Source of the DNA: Clostridiales bacterium
GTDB lineage: Bacteria; Bacillota; Clostridia; Oscillospirales; CAG-272
Length of the DNA stretch: 23,340 bases
Assembly: GCA_003523225.1 (NCBI GenBank)
Contig: DPGK01000013.1
Span: 21,597-44,936, forward strand
Direction: 5' to 3'
The notes under the pieces were generated by a model that was not told the DNA's origin, did no database searches, and saw only the letters and a program-made list of their open reading frames with translations. Shown piece by piece: positions 15,044 through 22,737 of this stretch. The translations under genes and the position numbers were made by a program. The first letter of the stretch is position 1. Every line of letters begins with the position of its first letter.

Positions 15044-16927
15044 ATGAAAACAAACAAAAAGCTTTGGCTGGCGGCACTGATGCTGGTACTGGCACTCACA
15101 ATGTCGCTTTTGTTCTGCTCATGTGACAAAACTCCGACGGATGTCCCCGCCGACAGCTCGGACGATGTTACAACATCAGAGCCTGAATCCACATCTTTTG
15201 ACATTATCAAGGACGGCAAGATAATGGTGGCGCGCATCGTGCGCCCCGAAGGTCAGTCAAGCTCCCCTGAGATCTCTGCCGCAAAGCAGATACGTGACAA
15301 TATAAATTCAATAATGACCGATACCTTCGGAATCGAGCTTTCGTATGACGAATCCCTGCTTCTTGAAGAGGATTTTCTGATGCCGGGTCAGTCCTACGAC
15401 CACGACTGCCTTGAGATCCTTGTCGGAAAGACCGCATACGAGGAAAGCGAGTCTGCGTTTGACGGGCTGTCATACGGTGATTATGCCGTAAAGGTCGTCG
15501 GCAACAAAATACTTGTAGCCGCTTACACCACCGGCGGTTATTCCGCAGCCGCTTCGGACCTCAATCTGCTTATAAAGCAGAATATTGATAAGGACACAAA
15601 GTCCGTCACCATCCAGAAGGCGGATGTGGTTTCTGGCGGTACGAGCAACAAGAGAATATCCGCGCTTCCCGCATATGAGGGCGGAGTATTCAACTCCTAC
15701 TACAAGGCAGGCAACTCTGTCGATGAGATCATAATCAAAAAGACCAGCATGGATGAGTTCAACAGCTACCTCAAGAAGCTGGACGATGCCGGATACACCT
15801 GTTACACCACAAACGAGATAAAGTCCAATAAGTTTGCTACATATACCAACGCCAGTTATACTGTAAACGCCGGGTATTATGACTATGAGTCCTCGGCGCG
15901 GATAATGATCGAGCCGCTTGCAGAGGCAGTTCCGCTTGAGCCTGCAAAGTACGAAAAGGTCACCACCTCGCAGATAACAATGCTGGGACTTGAGTACGCC
16001 AATACCGACGGCAGCTTCACCTCAAACGGTCTTTCAATGCTCATAAGACTTGAGGACGGCAGCTTCATTGTGGTTGACGGCGGCTTCAACCGTGCGTCCT
16101 GCGCCAATAACCTGCTGGCTCTGATGCGCGAGCAGTCCAAGTCGTACGCCAAGTCAGACAAGGATATCAGAGTAGCGGCGTGGATAATTACTCACGCGCA
16201 CGGCGACCATTCCGGTATGATAAACAAGAGATACGGTGTATTCCAGGGAATAACCGTCGAAAACTTCCTTGTTAACTTTATTTCCGATACCGAACGCGAA
16301 AAGGCGATAACAACTTACAGCAACAACTGGGGCAGCACTGAGGGCTCAGGATATTCCTCTGTTCTTACAGCGGCAGGCGCGCTCGGAGCCAAGGTGAGAA
16401 CAGTTCATGTCGGTCAGACCTTCTACTTTGCCGATGCAAAGCTTGAGATCATGTACACTATCGAGAGCTTCGGTCCCAACGTCTGCAACGCGTTCAATAC
16501 CACCTCTCTTGTAATAAAGGCAACAATAAGCGATACTGTGTTCATGATAACAGGCGATGCGACCGGCAACGGTATGCAGGCAGCCGCCAAGACGTTCGGC
16601 GATTATCTTAAGTCGGATATCGTTCAGGTATCCCACCACGGTTATACCACATGGGGCAATGACAGCGGTACTATCATGGCTTACAGACTGATGGCACCTG
16701 CCACGCTACTCTGGCCTCAGGGCGGTCATGCTTACCCCAACTATACAGGTAAGGAATACAACAAGGTTCTTACCGACAAGACCTCCAACCCCAACTATGT
16801 TGAAACATACGTTGCGGGTACTGATGGAGACGTGATCATCATTCCGCTTCCGTACACGGTGGGAACGGGAATTGTAAACCGCGGCTCTGCCTCGTACATG
16901 ACGGGAGCCAGCAGTACGAAAAAATGA
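15044..16927 (+). CDS. Secreted lipoprotein with metallo-beta-lactamase-fold hydrolase domain
   Basis: A 627-residue predicted lipoprotein. The signal is basic residues, then a hydrophobic stretch (7-24) ending at FCSC, with Cys27 as the lipid-bearing residue. A Ser/Thr/Asp-rich linker follows. Residues about 50-190 form a domain (PEISAAKQIRDN..., EILVGKTAY, GDYAVKVVGNKILVAA) resembling accessory N-domains seen in secreted Clostridia enzymes. A second region of unknown fold covers about 200-300. The MBL domain starts near 320, with HAHGDH (384-389), metal-site Asp505 in ITGDATG, and SHHGY (530-534), closest in style to the ComEC/Rec2-type MBL group. It would act outside the cell on a phosphoester or similar bond; the substrate is unknown. 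The start is set by AGGAGG 5 nt upstream. It is monocistronic, convergent with the serine hydrolase gene. It has no ComEC membrane part. Confidence 0.85.
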   Translation: MKTNKKLWLAALMLVLALTMSLLFCSCDKTPTDVPADSSDDVTTSEPESTSFDIIKDGKIMVARIVRPEGQSSSPEISAAKQIRDNINSIMTDTFGIELSYDESLLLEEDFLMPGQSYDHDCLEILVGKTAYEESESAFDGLSYGDYAVKVVGNKILVAAYTTGGYSAAASDLNLLIKQNIDKDTKSVTIQKADVVSGGTSNKRISALPAYEGGVFNSYYKAGNSVDEIIIKKTSMDEFNSYLKKLDDAGYTCYTTNEIKSNKFATYTNASYTVNAGYYDYESSARIMIEPLAEAVPLEPAKYEKVTTSQITMLGLEYANTDGSFTSNGLSMLIRLEDGSFIVVDGGFNRASCANNLLALMREQSKSYAKSDKDIRVAAWIITHAHGDHSGMINKRYGVFQGITVENFLVNFISDTEREKAITTYSNNWGSTEGSGYSSVLTAAGALGAKVRTVHVGQTFYFADAKLEIMYTIESFGPNVCNAFNTTSLVIKATISDTVFMITGDATGNGMQAAAKTFGDYLKSDIVQVSHHGYTTWGNDSGTIMAYRLMAPATLLWPQGGHAYPNYTGKEYNKVLTDKTSNPNYVETYVAGTDGDVIIIPLPYTVGTGIVNRGSASYMTGASSTKK

Positions 16928-16937
16928 TATAATAATC

Positions 16938-16970
16938 TCTCCCCCGCACGGTTCATCCGCGCGGGGGAGA
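16938..16970. terminator. Bidirectional hairpin between convergent genes
   Basis: Perfect 10-bp arms TCTCCCCCGC (16938-16947) and GCGGGGGAGA (16961-16970), with a further inner CGG/CCG pairing. It lies 11 bp after the MBL lipoprotein stop and 30 bp beyond the stop of the opposite gene. No good U-tract is seen on either side. Confidence 0.65.
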
Positions 16971-17000
16971 AGTCGTATTTGGAGTGCTGTGTGGCTTGGG

Positions 17001-17840
17001 TCAGCCGAGCATTGCCTCAAAGGAGACGGATCGGGAATATCCCTGCCATGCCACGGCAAGACCGAGGGCGGGGTTAAGCGCCAGCATCTGTCCGTGCATA
17101 CCTCCTTTGCCGTACCACTCGCCAACGCCTCGGCGGGTGAACTCATATCCGCGCTCAAGGACGATGCGGCACCATTCCTCGGACACTATGCGCGTCTTAT
17201 GCCACATTCCGCCGTTCAGATAAAGCACACCGAGCTTCACCATATCCTCGCAGCGGATATACAGTCCGGTCGCTCCCATCGTGTGTCCCAGAGGGCAGGA
17301 CGACCATGCGTATTCTCCGAAGCGCATCGTATCCATCAGCGCGGGACGGAGAAATTCAAACAGCGTTACTCCGCTTACCTTTTCGACAATGCGCGAAAGC
17401 AGATAGTACGCCGCGTCTGTGTACTGGCGGGTCACTCCCTGCTCAGCGGGCAGCGGCTCGGCAAGCACCATTGAAAGATAGTCTGTTGTCGGGTAAAGCG
17501 AGGCGTTGTCAACATCAATGTCAAGCAGACCTCTTGAAAATCCGGCTGTATGCTTCATCAGCATATGCAGAGTGACGTTTTTCCAGCGCGGGTCGGCCCC
17601 TGAGGGCAGGGGGATGCCCATAATGTCCAGAAAACGGTCATTCACATCAAGCATGCCGCGGTCGCGGCAGATGCCGATGGCGGTAACGGTAAATATCTTT
17701 GCCACCGAGTAGACGTCGTTTGTGGGGTTGGCGGCTGCAATGCGAACGCGGCGTGAGTTGTATTCCCTGTCCATTTCTGCAACCGAGTAGATACCCGTTC
17801 CGGCTGCACGCTGGATATAATCGTTTTGTGTCAGAGCCAT
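17001..17840 (-). CDS. Class C beta-lactamase-like serine hydrolase
   Basis: A 279-residue protein of the beta-lactamase/penicillin-binding-protein-like family (PF00144 type). Seen: the nucleophile motif SVAK (Ser45, Lys48), a Tyr140-Thr-Asp142 triad in the position of the usual YxN, GLYIRCEDMVKLG typical of these esterase-like proteins, and HGQ (249-251) in place of KTG. No signal peptide follows the chosen start, which is set by AAGGAAAC before 17840; the frame is open upstream but the promoter (17890-17918) lies within that extension. Members include esterases, D-amino-acid peptidases and true lactamases, so a cytosolic esterase or peptidase is more likely than antibiotic resistance. It is divergent from the rhamnosidase gene and may share its regulation. 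It is short for the family (often 330-400). Confidence 0.85.
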   Translation of the reverse strand: MALTQNDYIQRAAGTGIYSVAEMDREYNSRRVRIAAANPTNDVYSVAKIFTVTAIGICRDRGMLDVNDRFLDIMGIPLPSGADPRWKNVTLHMLMKHTAGFSRGLLDIDVDNASLYPTTDYLSMVLAEPLPAEQGVTRQYTDAAYYLLSRIVEKVSGVTLFEFLRPALMDTMRFGEYAWSSCPLGHTMGATGLYIRCEDMVKLGVLYLNGGMWHKTRIVSEEWCRIVLERGYEFTRRGVGEWYGKGGMHGQMLALNPALGLAVAWQGYSRSVSFEAMLG

Positions 17841-17889
17841 AGCTTTGTTTCCTTCCGGTATATTGCCGCACTGCGGCGGCTTGTCAATT

Positions 17890-17918
17890 ATTGTAGCATA
17901 ACAAAGCAAAAAAAGCAA
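17890..17918 (-). promoter_or_regulatory. Promoter of the serine hydrolase gene
   Basis: On the minus strand: -35 TTGCTT (17913-17918), 17-bp spacer, -10 TACAAT (17890-17895) preceded by TGC (extended -10). Confidence 0.65.
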
Positions 17919-17938
17919 CATGTGTGTGATATACGCTA

Positions 17939-17967
17939 TTGAATTATTACCATTTTTATGGTACAAT
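17939..17967 (+). promoter_or_regulatory. Promoter of the rhamnosidase gene with spacer palindrome
   Basis: -35 TTGAAT (17939-17944), 17-bp spacer, -10 TACAAT (17962-17967) preceded by TGG (extended -10). The inverted repeat TACCAT-TTTT-ATGGTA (17948-17963) fills the spacer and touches the -10. ATTGAATT occurs at 17938-17945 and again at 17966-17973. These fit an operator for a sugar-responsive regulator, by inference. Confidence 0.7.
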
Positions 17968-18045
17968 TGAATTTGGATAGATTTATTTGAACAAGAGTTT
18001 TATTAATATATCCGAAACGCAAGAAAAGGAAAGGAAATTTTTCAT

Positions 18046-20553
18046 ATGATATCGGCAAAATTTATCACACACCCCGGATATTCGGAGCGCAGCTATGAAA
18101 ATCCGTGGCAGAATATGAGGTTCAACAGCTACGAAATGGAGCTTCCGCGCGGCGAGGGGCTTCTGACCCTCAAGCGCTTCTTTGCGCCTGACCCCTCGCG
18201 CACGGTCAGCTCTGTCCGCGTGCGCGCCACCGCTCTTGGAATTTTTGATATGTTTGTAAACGGGATACGCGTTGGCAGAGAGGAGGACGGCGGTATCACC
18301 GCCGACGAGTACAAGCCCGGCTGGACGGATTACCGTTGCCGCGTATTTGAATACGAATACGACGTTACATCTCTTTGCGGAGAAAACAACCTCTTTGTTG
18401 CGGAGGTATCGCCCGGCTGGTGGTCGGGACGCATATCCTTCGGATATTATGGCTTCCGCCCGTGCGCATTTGCGGGTGAAATTGAGATCACATACGATGA
18501 CGGCGGGAGCGAGATAATAGCTTCCGACGCCGACGGAAGCTGGGAAAGCACGGTTTGCGGTCCGGTCATGACCGCCGATATCTGGAACGGTGAGTACTAC
18601 GACGCGCGTATTCCCGAGCCTTCAATACATCCTGAGGCGCACAAGTGGTCGGCGGCTGTGCTTTATGAGGGCTTTGAAGGCGTGATAGTGCCTCTTGAAG
18701 GCCCTGCAATACGCCCGAAGCATGAGCTTACCCGCCGCCCCATAAGCGCCGTGGTTCATTCCGGCACTGTTGAGGACGGTTCTCCGCTCGGTCGCATAAA
18801 GGTCGTATCAAAGCGGACAGGAGAGGAATGCGAGCGCACCGTCCTGCACGCCGGAGAGGCGATGATACTCGACATGGGTCAGAACATGGTCGGTCGCCCG
18901 GTCATTTTCCTGAGAGCGAAGCGCGGAACAAAGGTCAGCGGCTATTTTGCCGAAATGCTTAACGACAGCGGTGACCCTGCACGCGGAAATGACGGTCCGC
19001 GCGGCAGTATGTACATAAAAAATTACCGTTCGGCGATGGCGCGTGTGGTGTATGTGGCTGCCGGAACGGATGACGAGCTGTATTTCCCGACTCACGCCTT
19101 CTTCGGATTCCGCTATTTTGAGCTTCGCGCCGACCGCGATGTTGAGATACTTGCCGTTATCGGCGAGGTCATCGGCTCGGAGCTTAAAGAAACGGGTGAG
19201 TTTGAGTGCGACGATCCCGAAATAAATCAGCTGTTCTCAAATATTCAGTGGGGAATGAGGGGCAACTATCTTTCCGCGCCCACCGACTGCCCGCAGCGTG
19301 ACGAGCGACTGGGCTGGACGGGCGACACACAGATATTCAGTGGCGCGGCGTCCTATCTTGCCGACATCCGCGGCTTTATGCACAAGTGGCTCGGCGACGC
19401 GCGTGACTCTCAGCAGGGATACGACGGCGCTTACTGCGACGTTATTCCGCGCGTTTTCACGGGCAACAACGGAAACGCGGCGTGGGGAGACGCGGGTCTT
19501 GTGGTTCCGTACCGCCTGTGGCTGATGTACGGCGACACGGAAATCATCCGCCGCCATTACGATTCAATGCAGTATTATATGCATTATCTTGAGCAGTACG
19601 GACTCGAAGGTCCCAACATCGCATACGGCGACTGGCTGAACTACGATGTTACCGACAAGAGATATATTGCCGTCTGCTATTACGCCTATGACGCGGCGCT
19701 GATGGAAAAATTCAGCCGCATTCTCGGCAAGGAGAGTGAGGCGGAATATTACCGCCTGCTGCGTGAACGCATTGTCGCTCACTGGCGCGAAAGATATGTT
19801 GTCGACGGCGAGCTTACCGTTAAGACGCAGACCGGATATCTGCTGGCTCTTGCGTTTGACCTTGTGGACGGCGAGCTGCGCGAGCGCTTTATCGGCAGAC
19901 TGCGGGACGCCATCGTCTCAAACAACTATACGCTTTCGACCGGATTTGTCGGTACGGGAATACTCAACCAGACGCTGGCGAAGGTGGGACTTGACGGACT
20001 TTGCTATTCTCTGCTGCTTCAGAGCGCCGACCCGAGCTGGCTGTATTCCGTCAGACAGGGCGCAACGACAGTGTGGGAGAGATGGAACTCATACACGCTT
20101 GCCAAGGGATTTGGCGACGTCGGCATGAACTCCTTCAACCATTACGCATACGGAGCGGTCGCCGAGTGGATGTTCTCCGGTATGTGCGGAATTATGCCGG
20201 ATGAGGAAGCTCCCGGATTTGGACATTTCATTCTCCGTCCCACTCCCGATATGCGCAGTGCAGGCGAGATACCCGCAGGTCAGGAGCGCATAAAGCAGGC
20301 AAGCGCGGCATACGATTCGGTCTGCGGGCGCATTGAAAGCGGTTGGTCGCTGGTAAACGGAAAATACATTTACCGCTTCCTTATCCCGGAGGGGACTGCG
20401 GCGCGGTTGGAGATTCCCGTTCAGGCAGCCGTTGAAGACCCTGCACTCAGGCTCAACGGGCTTGAATACACCGCCGGCGAGCTTGGCGGTGGCGTTGAAA
20501 ACGGACGTATCGTTTTTGAACTTACAGCCGGCAGCTACACCGTAGAGATGTAA
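18046..20553 (+). CDS. Alpha-L-rhamnosidase, GH78
   Basis: An 835-residue inverting glycosidase releasing terminal alpha-L-rhamnose from plant glycosides, pectin side chains or bacterial glycans. Seen: an N-terminal beta-sandwich carbohydrate-binding-like domain (about 1-145), a concanavalin-like domain (about 280-375, LDMGQNMVGRP), an (alpha/alpha)6 barrel (about 385-730) and a C-terminal beta domain. The GH78 signature DCPQRDERLGWTGD (414-427) is intact, with Glu420 in the place of the general acid, and WERWN (677-681) gives Glu678 as general base; His699 also aligns with the Streptomyces avermitilis enzyme. There is no signal peptide, so it acts in the cytosol on imported oligosaccharides. 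The ribosome site is AAGGAAAGGAAA. It probably shares a transcript with the lipoprotein gene 55 bp downstream. Confidence 0.95.
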   Translation: MISAKFITHPGYSERSYENPWQNMRFNSYEMELPRGEGLLTLKRFFAPDPSRTVSSVRVRATALGIFDMFVNGIRVGREEDGGITADEYKPGWTDYRCRVFEYEYDVTSLCGENNLFVAEVSPGWWSGRISFGYYGFRPCAFAGEIEITYDDGGSEIIASDADGSWESTVCGPVMTADIWNGEYYDARIPEPSIHPEAHKWSAAVLYEGFEGVIVPLEGPAIRPKHELTRRPISAVVHSGTVEDGSPLGRIKVVSKRTGEECERTVLHAGEAMILDMGQNMVGRPVIFLRAKRGTKVSGYFAEMLNDSGDPARGNDGPRGSMYIKNYRSAMARVVYVAAGTDDELYFPTHAFFGFRYFELRADRDVEILAVIGEVIGSELKETGEFECDDPEINQLFSNIQWGMRGNYLSAPTDCPQRDERLGWTGDTQIFSGAASYLADIRGFMHKWLGDARDSQQGYDGAYCDVIPRVFTGNNGNAAWGDAGLVVPYRLWLMYGDTEIIRRHYDSMQYYMHYLEQYGLEGPNIAYGDWLNYDVTDKRYIAVCYYAYDAALMEKFSRILGKESEAEYYRLLRERIVAHWRERYVVDGELTVKTQTGYLLALAFDLVDGELRERFIGRLRDAIVSNNYTLSTGFVGTGILNQTLAKVGLDGLCYSLLLQSADPSWLYSVRQGATTVWERWNSYTLAKGFGDVGMNSFNHYAYGAVAEWMFSGMCGIMPDEEAPGFGHFILRPTPDMRSAGEIPAGQERIKQASAAYDSVCGRIESGWSLVNGKYIYRFLIPEGTAARLEIPVQAAVEDPALRLNGLEYTAGELGGGVENGRIVFELTAGSYTVEM

Positions 20554-20608
20554 GCGCCGCGCACAGCGTGACCCTGAATAACAAAAAGCGCGAAAGGACA
20601 TCGGCGGC

Positions 20609-22528
20609 ATGAAACGGGGACTTATAGCTGTAGCTTTGGCTCTTATAATGATTTTTGCCGTTCTTGCGGCGTTTGGCTGCAACCGAACGGAGAACGGCGA
20701 GGAGGACACCGTGGAAACCAGCACAGAGCAGACGGAATATGACAATCCCGATAAATACGTCGGGGAATACTCGGCTGTCAACGGAACCTTCGGCGGCGTT
20801 GACGATCTTGGCAGAGTGCTGAGCATTGACGGCGGCGAGAACGGCAAGGACCGCAAGGTGGGAATATTTTATTTCCTCTGGCAGGGCGAGCACGGCACGG
20901 GAGGTCCGTACGACAACTACAAGATAGCGACGGAAAATCCGGATGCGGTCAAGTCGGAGCGGGCGTGGCTTGCTGCCGGAGGCGGAAAGGTCGGAGAGCA
21001 CCATTTCTGGGGAGAGCCGATGTTTGGATATTACACCTCAAAGGACACCTGGGTGATGCGCAAGCATCTTCAGATGCTGACAGACGCAGGCATAGATTTC
21101 ATTGTTTTTGACACGACCAACGCCGTGACCTACACCGACCGGGTAAAGCAGCTTATATCGGTGTGGTATGAATATCTTGAAAAGGGCGTGGATGTTCCCA
21201 AGATCGCATTTTACACCAACTCCTCCTCCGGTAGGACGATAAACACCATTTATAAAGAGATATATACCGATAAGGCGCTCAATGCAAAATATCCGCGCCT
21301 TTCCGAGCTGTGGTATATGTGGGACGGCAAGCCGATGATAGTCGGAAACATCACCGACAAGGAGCTTTCTTCCGAGGCAAAGAGTTACTTCCGCATAAAG
21401 GCGTCGGTGTGGCCAAACTCCGGCCGTGTAAACGACGGATTCCCGTGGATGGAGTTTGACAGATTGCTGACAGACAAAGCCGTTTACGGCAAGGACGGCA
21501 GGCGCGAAGTGGTGAATGTGTCGATAGCACAGCACTCCGCCACCTGCACGATGAGCGCCACTGCATGGTACGGAGCAAACGACCGCACCCGCTCATGGCA
21601 TGACGGAAAGAACGACACCTCGGAGAACGCAGTGCTTTACGGTTATAATTTTGCCGAGCAGTGGGAGTGGGCGCTGAGTGTTGACCCCGAAATGATATTC
21701 ATTACCGGGTGGAACGAGTGGGTGGCGCAACGCCAGCCGACCAATTCAAAGTATCCCATTTTCTTTGTCGACTGCTGTGACCCCAATACCAGCCGCGATG
21801 CCGAGCCTATGACAGGACTTTTCGGGGACAATTACTATATGCAGATGGCGGGATATATCCGCAGATACAAGGGTATCGCTCCCCGCGTGAATGTCGGAGA
21901 GCTGCATACCATTGATATTGAGGGCGGCTTTGAGCAGTGGGACAGCGACGCGGTCACTGCGCGCTACACAGATTACACCGGAGACGCCGTGGCGCGCAAC
22001 GCGGTCGGCTTTGGCGGGATCAGATACAAGACCGACGTCGGTCTTAACGACTTTGCCGACCTCAGGGCGGCGCGCGACCGTGAAAATCTCTATTTCTACG
22101 CCGCTACGGTAAAGGATATAAAGCTGACCGGAGAGGAAGGACTTATGACCCTCTTTATCTCCTCCGGGCGCACAGATACCGAAAAATGGGCGCAGTGCTT
22201 TGATTTTGCCGTAAATCTTGAAGCCCTGGAGAACGGCTTTGCCGTGCTTTCCGCTCTTCATGCCGACGGAAGCGCCACGCGTGTGGGGCTTTGCCGTATG
22301 AAGGTGGAGGGCAACAGGATGATGCTTGAAGTCCCGCGTGAGCTGCTTGGCATACCGTACGACAACGGTCACGGTCTTGTCGATGTGCAGTTCAAGTGGG
22401 CGGATTCCTATAAGAAGCAGGACGGACTGCTCGACGTATGGTCCTTCTACCGCGACGGGGACGCCGCTCCTATGGGCAGAATGACATACGTTTTCTCGGA
22501 AATGAACCATACCGGGACTGATAATTAA
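20609..22528 (+). CDS. Lipoprotein with GH71/GH99-like catalytic domain and C-terminal beta domain
   Basis: A 639-residue predicted lipoprotein: signal with hydrophobic stretch and lipobox AFGC (Cys24), then an acidic Thr/Glu linker. Residues about 75-425 resemble the TIM-barrel of GH71/GH99-type endo-acting glycosidases: KVGIFYFLW, WVMRKHLQMLTDAGIDFIVFDTTNA (Asp168), and ITGWNEW (Glu370), the motif style usual for this group. The last 200 residues look like a beta-sandwich of CBM9-like type (ENLYFYAATV..., LFISSGRTDTEKW, FDFAVNLE). It would sit on the outer face of the membrane and cut or bind a glycan. The AAAGGA ribosome site is 10 nt before the ATG. The 55-bp gap to the rhamnosidase contains no promoter, suggesting one operon. 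The family assignment is tentative. Confidence 0.7.
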   Translation: MKRGLIAVALALIMIFAVLAAFGCNRTENGEEDTVETSTEQTEYDNPDKYVGEYSAVNGTFGGVDDLGRVLSIDGGENGKDRKVGIFYFLWQGEHGTGGPYDNYKIATENPDAVKSERAWLAAGGGKVGEHHFWGEPMFGYYTSKDTWVMRKHLQMLTDAGIDFIVFDTTNAVTYTDRVKQLISVWYEYLEKGVDVPKIAFYTNSSSGRTINTIYKEIYTDKALNAKYPRLSELWYMWDGKPMIVGNITDKELSSEAKSYFRIKASVWPNSGRVNDGFPWMEFDRLLTDKAVYGKDGRREVVNVSIAQHSATCTMSATAWYGANDRTRSWHDGKNDTSENAVLYGYNFAEQWEWALSVDPEMIFITGWNEWVAQRQPTNSKYPIFFVDCCDPNTSRDAEPMTGLFGDNYYMQMAGYIRRYKGIAPRVNVGELHTIDIEGGFEQWDSDAVTARYTDYTGDAVARNAVGFGGIRYKTDVGLNDFADLRAARDRENLYFYAATVKDIKLTGEEGLMTLFISSGRTDTEKWAQCFDFAVNLEALENGFAVLSALHADGSATRVGLCRMKVEGNRMMLEVPRELLGIPYDNGHGLVDVQFKWADSYKKQDGLLDVWSFYRDGDAAPMGRMTYVFSEMNHTGTDN

Positions 22529-22658
22529 AAAAAGCACCCTCACCCGTCGTTCTGCTTTATTTGCGCCGGAAAAGTCAGAATACCCGCACACAATAATTGC
22601 ATTCTTTCCGCAGTGATGCGATATTTGTAATTTTTTGTACTAAATTATAATTTTGCTG

Positions 22659-22687
22659 TTTACAATCACAATAAAAAGTGATATAAT
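22659..22687 (+). promoter_or_regulatory. SigA-type promoter of the last lipoprotein gene
   Basis: -35 TTTACA (22659-22664), 17-bp spacer, -10 TATAAT (22682-22687) preceded by TGA (extended -10). The predicted leader is about 45 nt. Between the previous stop (22528) and this promoter only AT-rich sequence without clear terminator is seen. Confidence 0.75.
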
Positions 22688-22737
22688 GCTTTTAGCGACC
22701 AACAGTAAATATTATCATGAGAAAGCAGGTATTTGTG

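Noticed and set aside
17001..17840. Antibiotic resistance beta-lactamase
   Set aside because: There is no signal peptide, it is short, and the YxN and KTG positions are changed; an esterase or peptidase role fits better.
21746..22591. A 281-codon minus-strand frame at the end of the GH-like lipoprotein gene
   Set aside because: It is antisense to a gene with signal peptide and good ribosome site, and shows no family motif.
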